From: Spirochaetaceae bacterium
GTDB taxonomy: Bacteria > Spirochaetota > Spirochaetia > Treponematales > Breznakiellaceae
Length of the DNA stretch: 5,342 nt
Direction of reading: 5' to 3'
Assembly: GCA_031290205.1 (NCBI GenBank)
Contig: JAITNZ010000250.1
Location: 1-5,342, forward strand
This document shows, piece after piece, positions 1 to 4,742 of the stretch. Each line of letters opens with the position of its first letter. Position 1 is the stretch's first letter. The translations under genes were made by a program, and so were the position numbers. The notes under the pieces were generated by a model. It worked only from the letters and a program-made list of their open reading frames with translations, was not told the origin of the DNA and searched no databases.

Positions 1-62
1 TATCACTTTAGAATTTACCCCGAAAAATAAATTGCACCCGCACTTTATTTTTCGCAGTGATA
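1..62. repeat. AT-rich nested inverted repeats
   Basis: An 11-base perfect inverted repeat (CGAAAAATAAA at 21-31, TTTATTTTTCG at 44-54) encloses a 12-base loop. A second pair, TATCACT at 1-7 and AGTGATA at 56-62, brackets it, leaving 8-20 unpaired on one side. An alternative fold pairs ATTGCAC (31-37) and CACTTT (41-46) with GTGCAAT (76-82) and AAAGTG (71-76). There is no clean run of T after a GC-rich stem, so this is not a typical terminator. The structure may continue left of the window. The function is unknown; it could be the edge of a mobile or regulatory element. The open frames crossing it on both strands are short and start in this palindromic DNA, so I do not call a gene in 1-268. 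Confidence 0.6.
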
Positions 63-95
63 AATTTCCAAAAGTGTGCAATACTATATTGTTGT

Positions 96-215
96 CGAGG
101 GGGCGTTGGGCGAAGGCAATCTCGGTCGGCGCACATCGCGTAACGCGCTACGTGCACACGCTGCCGCCATGCTCCTTGCCGCGCACTGCTGTTGGGCTTT
201 CTGGAGTGAAAATCC
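96..215 (-). repeat. Reverse-oriented, partial copy of the modular repeat
   Basis: Read on the minus strand, this stretch follows the same order as the array at 973-1645: an AAAGCCC-AACAG segment, GTGCGCGG, AGGAGCATGGC, a tail hairpin (about 127-166) and then CGAGATTGCCTTCGCCC (complement of 108-124), which matches CGAGAAAGCCTTCCCC of the other units. The hairpin on the minus strand has GCAC/GTGC arms and a CGTTA loop. The 5' part of the middle module (the AGGGCTTT arm) is missing, so the copy is truncated. A 9-base inverted repeat (CTTGCCGCG at 175-183, CGCGGCAAG at 234-242) overlaps its far end. With the plus-oriented copies, it places inverted repeats on both sides of the flavodoxin gene. 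Confidence 0.65.
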
Positions 216-268
216 GTGTTAAACAGTAAGGTACGCGGCAAGTCCGTCACTGGAGTGCCAGAGGCGGA

Positions 269-697
269 TTACACAGCGAGCCGTTTACCGAGTTCGTAGC
301 ATTTCGCGAGCGCCGCTTCATCGGGTTCCAGTTGAGCGATCACGCCTTCACCATCAAGCTTGGCATCGAGCTTTTTCATGCGTTCAACCCAGCTCCGCAT
401 CCATTGCCCGTCGCCCCAGTCGTATGAGCCGAAAAGCCCCAATGCTTTGCCGCCGACTTCAGCCTGCGTTAGTTTGCTGATGAAGGGCTCCACATCGCCT
501 TCTTCCAGTTCCTCATCGCCCATTGCCGGGCAGCCAAATGCAAGCGCCCGCGCCGCTTTTACCATGTCAGGCGTGGTTTTCCCCACCTCGGTTAAAACAG
601 CCTCAGCGCCGGCATCGCTTACCCCTTTGGCAAGCTGTTTTGCCATGAGCTCGGTATTGCCGCTGCTGCTCCAATACGAAATCAACACTTTTTCCAT
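269..697 (-). CDS. fld: Short-chain flavodoxin
   Basis: Encodes a 142-residue soluble cytoplasmic FMN protein that carries electrons at low potential and often replaces ferredoxin when iron is scarce (family knowledge). The sequence opens MEKVLISYWSSSGNTE: a first beta strand followed by the phosphate-binding loop SSSGNT. Next come GCPAMGDEELEE, the FMN-contacting loop of clostridial and Megasphaera flavodoxins, and LFGSYDWGDGQWMRSW, the second isoalloxazine loop with its aromatic residues. The length matches the short-chain class (about 137-148 residues), so the gene appears complete. The ATG at 695-697 is chosen because AAGGAG lies 6 bases upstream; a longer frame from a TTG at 746-748 would start at the predicted transcription start. 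It is a single-gene transcript with no same-strand neighbour. No terminator is evident after the stop. Repeat copies flank it on both sides. Confidence 0.95.
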   Translation of the reverse strand: MEKVLISYWSSSGNTELMAKQLAKGVSDAGAEAVLTEVGKTTPDMVKAARALAFGCPAMGDEELEEGDVEPFISKLTQAEVGGKALGLFGSYDWGDGQWMRSWVERMKKLDAKLDGEGVIAQLEPDEAALAKCYELGKRLAV

Positions 698-728
698 AAA
701 AATCTCCTTGAAAAGCTTTAATAAGATA

Positions 729-771
729 TTGTTAGCTTCTGCTAACAAATAAGTTATACATAACTAACAAA
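729..771. promoter_or_regulatory. Palindromes over the flavodoxin -10 and start (possible operator)
   Basis: Two perfect inverted repeats sit side by side: TTGTTAGC (729-736) and GCTAACAA (741-748) with a 4-base loop, and AGTTAT (752-757) and ATAACT (760-765) with a 2-base centre. CTAACAAA is also repeated directly at 742-749 and 764-771, 22 bases apart, about two helical turns. The first palindrome falls near the predicted start of transcription and the second covers the -10 box, which is where a repressor would act. The GTTAGC/GCTAAC arms recall DtxR/IdeR-type half-sites, but the spacing is wider than in that family's consensus, so the regulator is not identified. The first palindrome could also form a small hairpin at the start of the mRNA. 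Confidence 0.45.
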
Positions 772-781
772 AAAATGTCAA
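753..781 (-). promoter_or_regulatory. Sigma70-type promoter of the flavodoxin gene
   Basis: On the minus strand, TTGACA (781-776) is a perfect -35 box. It is followed by a 17-base spacer and TATAAC (758-753), which matches the -10 consensus at five of six positions. Transcription should begin near 746, giving a leader of about 50 bases before the ATG at 697. The spacer begins with a run of seven T. Confidence 0.8.
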
Positions 782-814
782 TAGCCTTCAGCAACTCCCG
801 CACTTATGCTGTTG

Positions 815-836
815 CCCCGCGATTTTAATCGCGGGG
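815..836. repeat. Perfect 10-base-arm palindrome
   Basis: CCCCGCGATT (815-824) and AATCGCGGGG (827-836) are exact reverse complements around a 2-base centre. As RNA this would fold to an 8-pair GC-rich stem with a 6-base loop on either strand. No T run follows on either strand, so it is not an intrinsic terminator. It lies upstream of the flavodoxin promoter, inside the reverse-oriented repeat copy. Confidence 0.7.
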
Positions 837-851
837 ACGGGCGGGGCGGGG
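833..851 (+). other. G-quadruplex motif
   Basis: Four G runs (833-836, 839-841, 843-846, 848-851) are separated by loops of 2, 1 and 1 bases, a classic pattern for a stable intramolecular G-quadruplex on the + strand. It overlaps the palindrome at 815-836, so the two folds would compete. It lies about 50 bases upstream of the flavodoxin -35 box. The same sequence, as its complement, recurs with three G runs in the heads of units A and B. Confidence 0.6.
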
Positions 852-912
852 AAGGCTCATCAGAAAACAGGCGCCCTCGCCTACGGCGGCATTATTGCGT
901 ACTTTGTCCTCG

Positions 913-938
913 ACCCAAGCAGTAGCTTGGGTTTTTTT
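913..938 (+). terminator. Orphan rho-independent terminator
   Basis: ACCCAAGC (913-920) and GCTTGGGT (925-932) form a perfect 8-pair stem with an AGTA loop, followed directly by seven T (932-938). It works only for rightward transcription; the minus strand lacks a T run. No rightward gene precedes it in the window, because the nearest gene, flavodoxin, is read leftward. It may end a small RNA from about 780-912, stop antisense transcription, or be a remnant. I found no convincing rightward promoter before it. It lies inside the gap between the inverted head modules (838-857 and 973-992). Confidence 0.85.
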
Positions 939-972
939 ATTGTGTAGTTTTTACCAGTGAATTTTTTTGGCA

Positions 973-1165
973 AGCCTTCCCCGCCCCGCCCGCTACGGCA
1001 GCAAATTCCCCCGCAGCACAAGTGCGCGAGGGCTTTTCGACGAATTGGGTGGGTGTTGGGTTTACCGCCGGACAGTAAAGCCCTAACAGAAAAACGCGCG
1101 GCTAGAAGGATGGCAGTAGCTCGTGCGCTTAAGCGCGCGCGCTACTGACCGAGAAAGCCTTCCCC
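973..1165 (+). repeat. Modular repeat unit A (head-middle-tail)
   Basis: This is a complete unit. The head (973-1018) carries AGCCTTCCCCGCCCCGCCCG and a GCAGCAAATTCCCCC segment. The middle (1019-1113) has an 8-pair stem, AGGGCTTT (1029-1036) with AAAGCCCT (1077-1084), whose loop contains GGGTGGGTGTTGGG. The tail hairpin (1114-1147) is a 34-base near-palindrome: CAGTAGC/GCTACTG outside, one T/C mismatch, then an inner stem ending in TTAA. A linker, CGAGAAAGCCTTCCCC (1150-1165), closes the unit. The short open frames here are in repetitive DNA without ribosome binding sites and are not called as genes. Confidence 0.8.
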
Positions 1166-1167
1166 TG

Positions 1168-1362
1168 AGCCTTCCCCGCCCCGCCCGCGACGGCAGCAAA
1201 TTCCCCCGCAGCACAAGTGCGCGAGGGCTTTTCAGACAAATTGGCTGGGCTACGCGTTTTCCGCCTAACAGTAAAGCCCTAACAGAAAAGTGCGCGGTTA
1301 GGAGCATGGCAGCGAGCACTGGCGCGTCAGCGCTTGTGCCGTTGCCCGAGAAAGCCTTCCCC
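1168..1362 (+). repeat. Modular repeat unit B (head-middle-tail)
   Basis: A second complete unit, 195 bases after unit A, measured from CAAGTG at 1019 and 1214. The head (1168-1213) is nearly identical to that of A. The middle stem AGGGCTTT (1224-1231)/AAAGCCCT (1273-1280) is unchanged, but its loop has diverged and lost the GGGTGGGTGTTGGG run. The tail hairpin (1308-1346) has seven outer pairs GGCAGCG/CGTTGCC, a bulged A at 1315, ten inner positions GCACTGGCGC/GCGCTTGTGC with one T/T mismatch, and a GTCA loop. The linker is at 1347-1362. Confidence 0.8.
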
Positions 1363-1512
1363 CTGCTCAAGTGCGCGAGGGCTTTTCGACGAATTGGGTG
1401 GGTGTTGGGTTTGTCGCCGGACAGTGAAGCCTTAACAGAAACGTGCGCGGTTAGGAGCATGGCAGGTGCGCGGGTGCGTAGCACTCGTGCCCTGCCCGAG
1501 AAAGCCTTCCCC
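1363..1512 (+). repeat. Modular repeat unit C (middle-tail, head missing)
   Basis: The head module is absent, so the distance from unit B drops to 154 bases. The middle stem is AGGGCTTT (1378-1385) with GAAGCCTT (1426-1433): two substitutions relative to A and B, both of which turn a Watson-Crick pair into a G-T wobble and so keep the stem. The loop again has GGGTGGGTGTTGGG. The tail hairpin (1461-1496) has six outer pairs GGCAGG/CCTGCC, a bulged T at 1467, ten inner pairs (two of them wobbles) and a GTA loop. The linker is at 1497-1512. Confidence 0.8.
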
Positions 1513-1586
1513 TGCTCGTGGCGTCGTGTATTGCAGCGAGCGCGGGCGCGTTAGCGCTTGTGCCGCTGCACGAGATTGCCCCCCCG
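1513..1586 (+). repeat. Modular repeat unit D (tail hairpin only)
   Basis: Only the tail module is present. Its hairpin (1532-1570) has seven perfect outer pairs TGCAGCG/CGCTGCA, a bulged A at 1539 and ten inner pairs GCGCGGGCGC/GCGCTTGTGC, of which three are G-T wobbles, closed by a GTTA loop. It is followed by a diverged linker, CGAGATTGCCCCCCCG (1571-1586), whose CGAGATTGCC matches the reverse-oriented copy at 96-215. Confidence 0.7.
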
Positions 1587-1645
1587 TATGGCAGCGAGCA
1601 CTGGCGCGTAAGCGCTTGTGCCGCGTACCTGAGAAAGCCTTCCCC
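1587..1645 (+). repeat. Modular repeat unit E (tail hairpin only)
   Basis: A second tail-only unit. The inner stem GCACTGGCGC (1598-1607)/GCGCTTGTGC (1612-1621) equals that of unit B, with a GTAA loop and a bulged A at 1597. The outer stem is weaker: GCG/CGC directly outside the bulge, then a small internal loop and GTA/TAC (1586-1588/1626-1628). The linker TGAGAAAGCCTTCCCC (1630-1645) follows. Confidence 0.7.
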
Positions 1646-1680
1646 CTACGCGCGCACGATGTTGCGCGCTACCCCGCCCA
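1646..1680 (+). repeat. Degenerate tail hairpin F
   Basis: A simple hairpin, GCGCGCA paired with TGCGCGC (about 1650-1668) flanked by TA on both sides, sits where the next tail module would be expected after the unit E linker. It has lost the bulge and the two-part stem, so its membership in the repeat family rests mainly on position. Confidence 0.4.
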
Positions 1681-1710
1681 ACCGCCGCGCCCCCCGCAAC
1701 GCCCCCCTAC

Positions 1711-1787
1711 CCAAGTGGGAAGGACTTCTCGACGAGGAAGAGGCGGCGCCGGCTGAGTGCTGTTTTTAGCCGGACAACAAAGCCATT
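1711..1787 (+). repeat. Decayed middle module at the array end
   Basis: CCAAGTG at 1711-1717, GGACTTCTCGACGA at 1722-1735 and GCCGGACAACAAAGCC at 1769-1784 appear in the same order as CAAGTG, GGGCTTTTCGACGA and GCCGGACAGTAAAGCCC of units A and C. The stem arms no longer pair well. A different hairpin is present: CCGGCT (1749-1754)/AGCCGG (1768-1773). Neither gives the leftward lipoprotein gene a terminator, because no T run follows on the minus strand. The copy ends just before the lipoprotein stop codon. Confidence 0.5.
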
Positions 1788-1792
1788 TCCCA

Positions 1793-3466
1793 TCACTGCG
1801 GGGGGATATACAGCGTGTCGTTCGTGGGTCCCTGGGTATCGTTCACGCTCTTCGCGGTCATGCCCACATAGCCGTTTTTCAGGAATTTGACGCCGGAGCC
1901 GGCAGGTCCGCTCGCGGAAAGAGAACCTCCGGTGTTTGCTTTGCCGGCGGACACCGTTCCTTCGGGATACGCTGTGCCGGCTGTGCCGAACACCGTGCCG
2001 CCTGATATATTGACTATACCGACGTACCTATCTATACCGCTGCAGACATTGCCGTAAATCTCGGCATTCGTGCCGGACATGGTGAATGTGCCGTGCACTT
2101 GCACAGCGCCGTAGAATGCGTAGTTGTGGTGAATCGCCGTATTCGCGCCTGACATATTGAATGTGCCGTCCAAATCCACAGCGCCGGCGGAGTGATTGCT
2201 CCAGTTCCCGCTTATGGCGGCATTTTCCGCCAGGACCAAGGTATTCCCCCCCTGAATTCTGACAATCGGTACCTGGTTGTCCTGATCGATGCCGCTGTAG
2301 GTCCCCGCCGGAGCGTCTGCCGCCCTGTTTGTAACGGCTGTTAGTCCTCGGAGGGCGATGTTTTTACCAATGGTCAGCGTAATATTCGCGCCGTCTGCCA
2401 AGTAGAATAAATACCCCGGTGCCGCAAGGTCAACATAGCATCTACCGCCGGAGGCAGGGTCGCGTGCCAAAATCGTAATGCTTACGGGGCTTTCCTGAGC
2501 GCCTTTGATATTGGGCTGGTATTGGACACCGTCGGACAGGTAGTTTATATAGGCGGTCCCCAATGCCTGCGGGCTGACTGTTTCGCTGGCGTCCAGCCGG
2601 ATTTCAAAACTGCGCCCGGCAAGTTCCTCGGCGGCTTGCTCAGTGAATTGTGCGCTTACAGTAACATCGTAGGCGGGCATAACGAAGCTCCAGCTTAGCG
2701 TTTCCCCCGCATTGAGGTCATTCAGCCTTAGCAACGATCGTTCCACCACGCCGCCTTCGTAGCCCAAGATGTTTATAGGAGCCGCGCCGCCGCCGCTCAG
2801 CTCATAAAGGTAGGAGGGCGAAGCGCTGTCCATCGGCGTTACCGATACGTCCGCCTCGCCGCCCTCAGTCTTTACTAAGGTGTAGCTCCCTTTTTTGCCC
2901 GATACGGCGGGAACGGTAAAGACGACGGTTTTCCCCGCCGCCACATCCACGGGGTTGCTTGCAAGCGGCACGCCGTCCACCGTTGCCGAGATGCCGCCCT
3001 CGTCCGCCTCGGAGAGGGTCAACGAGTAATGCGCCCCGTCCAGGGACCAGTAACGGGTAGCGGGTGCGATGCCGCTCTTGTTGATTGTTACCAGAACGAG
3101 ACCGGCGTCGGCGGGGACATTTTCCACCGCCAGCGTGTAAACCGCCCCCGATTCTTTCATGATGCGTACCGGCGTGATTTTTTCAGCCCCGAATGTGCCA
3201 TCGACATTATTGAACGTGAAGAGTTTTACTAAATCCGCCGCCGGAGTATCGACCGTTAATCCGGAAATCGGCTTGCTAAAGTCGAGAACGAGCGTTGCCG
3301 TCCCCTCGACTGCTACGGACGGCACCAAGCGAATCCACACCGTTTCGGGGGTCAGATTCAAGCCCGATGTATCGGCAATCGCATTGCAGGAGCCCAGAGC
3401 CCCCACGAAAGCAAGCGTGATGAGCAAAACGCTCCCGATAGTTAATTGTACAATTTTGTTTTTCAT
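1793..3466 (-). CDS. Exported lipoprotein with Ig-like, repeat-type and beta-helix segments
   Basis: Encodes 557 residues. Residues 1-26 form a signal peptide (basic MKNK start, hydrophobic core) ending in LGSC, so Cys27 is the likely lipid-modified residue. Residues about 37-150 look like an Ig-like beta domain of the kind common in treponemal lipoproteins (VLDFSKPISGL, YTLAVENVPADAGLVLVTINKSG). Residues about 150-276 end in FVMPAYDVTVSAQF, a signature of bacterial surface-repeat domains. Residues about 350-500 resemble a parallel beta-helix: GTFNMSGANTAI and GTFTMSGTNAEI recur 25 residues apart, one coil length. No catalytic motif is recognised, so the role may be adhesion or carbohydrate binding at the cell surface. 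The ATG at 3464-3466 is preferred over a GTG at 3476-3478 because the sequence GAGGA just upstream makes the ribosome binding site. It is transcribed divergently from exbB. No clear terminator follows. Confidence 0.83.
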   Translation of the reverse strand: MKNKIVQLTIGSVLLITLAFVGALGSCNAIADTSGLNLTPETVWIRLVPSVAVEGTATLVLDFSKPISGLTVDTPAADLVKLFTFNNVDGTFGAEKITPVRIMKESGAVYTLAVENVPADAGLVLVTINKSGIAPATRYWSLDGAHYSLTLSEADEGGISATVDGVPLASNPVDVAAGKTVVFTVPAVSGKKGSYTLVKTEGGEADVSVTPMDSASPSYLYELSGGGAAPINILGYEGGVVERSLLRLNDLNAGETLSWSFVMPAYDVTVSAQFTEQAAEELAGRSFEIRLDASETVSPQALGTAYINYLSDGVQYQPNIKGAQESPVSITILARDPASGGRCYVDLAAPGYLFYLADGANITLTIGKNIALRGLTAVTNRAADAPAGTYSGIDQDNQVPIVRIQGGNTLVLAENAAISGNWSNHSAGAVDLDGTFNMSGANTAIHHNYAFYGAVQVHGTFTMSGTNAEIYGNVCSGIDRYVGIVNISGGTVFGTAGTAYPEGTVSAGKANTGGSLSASGPAGSGVKFLKNGYVGMTAKSVNDTQGPTNDTLYIPPQ

Positions 3467-3579
3467 AATTTTCCTCACTAATGAAAGTCAATTTTTTAGC
3501 CCCTCTTTTCTTATCGAACGGAAGGCTGAAAGCGCCCGAGGCGGACTGATTTTGGGCTGCACACTTTTTATCATAAGTC

Positions 3580-3608
3580 ATTTTAGCATAAAAACAAGAG
3601 GACGTCAA
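3580..3608 (-). promoter_or_regulatory. Sigma70-type promoter of the lipoprotein gene
   Basis: On the minus strand, TTGACG (3608-3603) is followed by a 17-base spacer and TAAAAT (3585-3580). Both boxes match consensus at five of six positions, and a TGC just before the -10 gives an extended -10. Transcription should start near 3573, leaving a leader of about 105 bases. That is long enough to hold control elements, but I see no known riboswitch pattern in it. Confidence 0.75.
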
Positions 3609-3667
3609 CCATTATTTTTTACAGGGCGACGGGGAGTTGCCGAAGGCTGTTTCTTTTTGCCATTTGT

Positions 3668-3676
3668 TGTTATAAT
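3668..3676 (+). promoter_or_regulatory. Extended -10 promoter of the exbB operon
   Basis: TGTTATAAT is a perfect extended -10 (TGn plus TATAAT). No good -35 box is present about 17 bases upstream, as is usual for extended -10 promoters. Transcription should start near 3683, with a leader of about 24 bases. The ribosome binding site AAAAGGGG ends 6 bases before the exbB ATG at 3707. The -35 of the divergent lipoprotein promoter lies about 60 bases away, so one regulator could affect both. Confidence 0.75.
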
Positions 3677-3706
3677 GCCCGGTATGTCTTATAAAAGGGG
3701 ATTTGA

Positions 3707-4348
3707 ATGCAAAACACGACTACCGATATGACCTTGCTCGGTCTTTTTCAAATGGGCGGCATCTTTATGTGGCCCCTGCTGCTCTTCTCTATCGCGACTA
3801 TTTCTATCGCGGTGGAAAGAATTATTTTTATCAGCAGAAGCAACCTGCGCGTCGATGACTTAAAAAACGAGGCGCGGAAGTTTATCGGCAACGATAACAT
3901 CGAGGGCGCAAAAAATTATCTTAAAGAAAAAAGCGAGCGGCAGATGGGCGCCCGCGTCCTCCTCTCGCTCGTCGAAAAACCGGGGCTTTCCGAACACCGT
4001 ATGGAAAAAGCCGCCGAAACGGAAGCGCTTACCTGCATCAACTCGCTTGAAAGCGGGTTTGATTTTCTTACGGCGCTTGGTTCGCTTTCCCCGCTTACCG
4101 GCTTTTTAGGCACCGTTTCCGGCATGATTGGCGCGTTCAAATCTATTGCCGAAGCCACCGAAGTAAACGCGCAGATCGTCGCGAACGGCATCTACGAAGC
4201 GCTCATCACCACCGTGTTCGGGCTTATCATCGCGATTATCGCCATGGTCGCAAGCTCCCTCTTAAGCCATGCCGTTGATAAGTTTGCAAGCGATATTGAA
4301 ACCTGCTGTGCTGAATTAATTGCGGAGCTTAAACCTGATGAACATTAG
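3707..4348 (+). CDS. exbB: ExbB/TolQ/MotA-family proton channel protein
   Basis: A 213-residue inner-membrane protein. In this family a pentamer of ExbB surrounds ExbD and lets protons through to drive TonB. Three membrane segments are visible: residues about 18-42 (GGIFMWPLLLFSIATISIAVERI, here split by the typical MWPLLL and ER marks), 118-145 and 162-190. The conserved GSLSPLTGFLGTVSGMIGAF at 125-144 carries Thr136 and matches the second helix of the family; EALITTVFGL holds Thr168/169 of the third helix. The cytoplasmic loop (about 43-117) is charged and helical. Length is usual for ExbB. The start has a good ribosome binding site and an extended -10 promoter just upstream. It is the first gene of the operon and overlaps the next gene by 11 bases. 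TolQ is the main alternative, but the tonB-like gene downstream favours ExbB. Confidence 0.93.
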   Translation: MQNTTTDMTLLGLFQMGGIFMWPLLLFSIATISIAVERIIFISRSNLRVDDLKNEARKFIGNDNIEGAKNYLKEKSERQMGARVLLSLVEKPGLSEHRMEKAAETEALTCINSLESGFDFLTALGSLSPLTGFLGTVSGMIGAFKSIAEATEVNAQIVANGIYEALITTVFGLIIAIIAMVASSLLSHAVDKFASDIETCCAELIAELKPDEH

Positions 4349-4742
4349 ACGAAAGAAGCGCCAAGCTTCCGAGGCCATGTCGGCGCTTAGCGACTTGGCA
4401 TTCATCCTCATCATTTATTTTATTGTTATCGCCGCTTTTAACATCAATAAAGGTTTTTTGATGAACCTTCCCGCCAAGGATTCAACGCGCCTCATCCTTA
4501 AAGAAGATATACTCCGCTTTGAATTAAACGATAGAGGCGCGCTCATTTATATGGAGAAAGAACTGAACATCCTGCAGGCGGAAAAAACCATCGCCCTTGC
4601 CGCCGCGCGCCGCCCGAATCTTGCGATGCTCCTCTCGATTTCGCCGCAAGCGCCATGGCAGAGCGTCGTATCGTTTGTAAAACTTGCCGAAAAGTTGAAG
4701 GTCGATTCTTTTTCTTTTAAGATGATGAAAGATGAAACTTGA
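4338..4742 (+). CDS. exbD: ExbD/TolR-family protein, first paralogue
   Basis: A 134-residue inner-membrane protein with a short cytoplasmic N-terminus (MNIRRKKRQASEAM), one membrane helix at about residues 16-36 and a periplasmic domain of about 100 residues. Asp19 at the start of the helix (ALSDLAF) is at the position of the proton-carrying aspartate of ExbD/TolR. The periplasmic part is less typical than in the second paralogue: where family members usually have an AD or ADK motif it reads LLSISPQAPWQSVV. The ATG at 4338 is chosen because GCGGAG lies 10 bases upstream; a TTG at 4320 would extend it by six residues. It overlaps exbB by 11 bases and exbD2 by 11 bases, so it is probably translated by coupling. 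It likely pairs with the second ExbD inside the ExbB ring (inference). Confidence 0.9.
   Translation: MNIRRKKRQASEAMSALSDLAFILIIYFIVIAAFNINKGFLMNLPAKDSTRLILKEDILRFELNDRGALIYMEKELNILQAEKTIALAAARRPNLAMLLSISPQAPWQSVVSFVKLAEKLKVDSFSFKMMKDET

Larger units (their letters stand above)
791..857 (-). repeat. Reverse-oriented head module with partial middle module
   Basis: The minus strand of 857-838 reads AGCCTTCCCCGCCCCGCCCG, identical to the head of units A (973-992) and B (1168-1187). It therefore forms a 20-base perfect inverted repeat with unit A across a 115-base gap. Further along the minus strand, CAGCATAAGTGCGGGAG resembles CAGCACAAGTGCGCGAG in the plus-oriented units. Between the two parts lies a separate palindrome (815-836) in place of the usual CTACGGCAGCAAATTCCC. 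The copy ends just before the -35 box of the flavodoxin promoter. Confidence 0.6.

Noticed and set aside
8..250. Open frames on both strands (8-250 minus, 32-229 plus)
   Set aside because: They run through palindromic and repeat DNA, have no family resemblance and no convincing ribosome binding site.
839..991. Small transposable element with terminal inverted repeats (839-857 and 973-991)
   Set aside because: The arms are head modules of the local repeat family, and no target-site duplication is seen at the outer ends, so a separate MITE is not supported.
973..1645. CRISPR array
   Set aside because: Units are long, imperfect, variable in length and modular, with no short exact repeats alternating with unique spacers and no cas genes nearby.
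957..1769. Open frames in the repeat array (957-1148, 1123-1554, 1466-1756 and 1518-1769 plus; 1083-1484 minus)
   Set aside because: Low-complexity Arg/Ala/Pro-rich translations of repeats. The unit spacing (195, 154) is not consistently a multiple of three, and stem pairing rather than protein sequence is what is conserved.
1749..1773. Terminator for the lipoprotein gene (CCGGCT/AGCCGG hairpin)
   Set aside because: The loop is 13 bases and no T run follows on the minus strand.
1757..2005. Plus-strand frame over the lipoprotein 3' end
   Set aside because: It is antisense to a well-supported gene and unlike any known protein.
3276..3608. Minus-strand frame beginning in the lipoprotein leader
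   Set aside because: It overlaps the lipoprotein in another frame, would start upstream of the predicted transcription start, and shows no family features.
3159..3731. Plus-strand frame of 190 codons across the intergenic region
   Set aside because: It is antisense to the lipoprotein start and crosses both divergent promoters and the exbB ribosome binding site.
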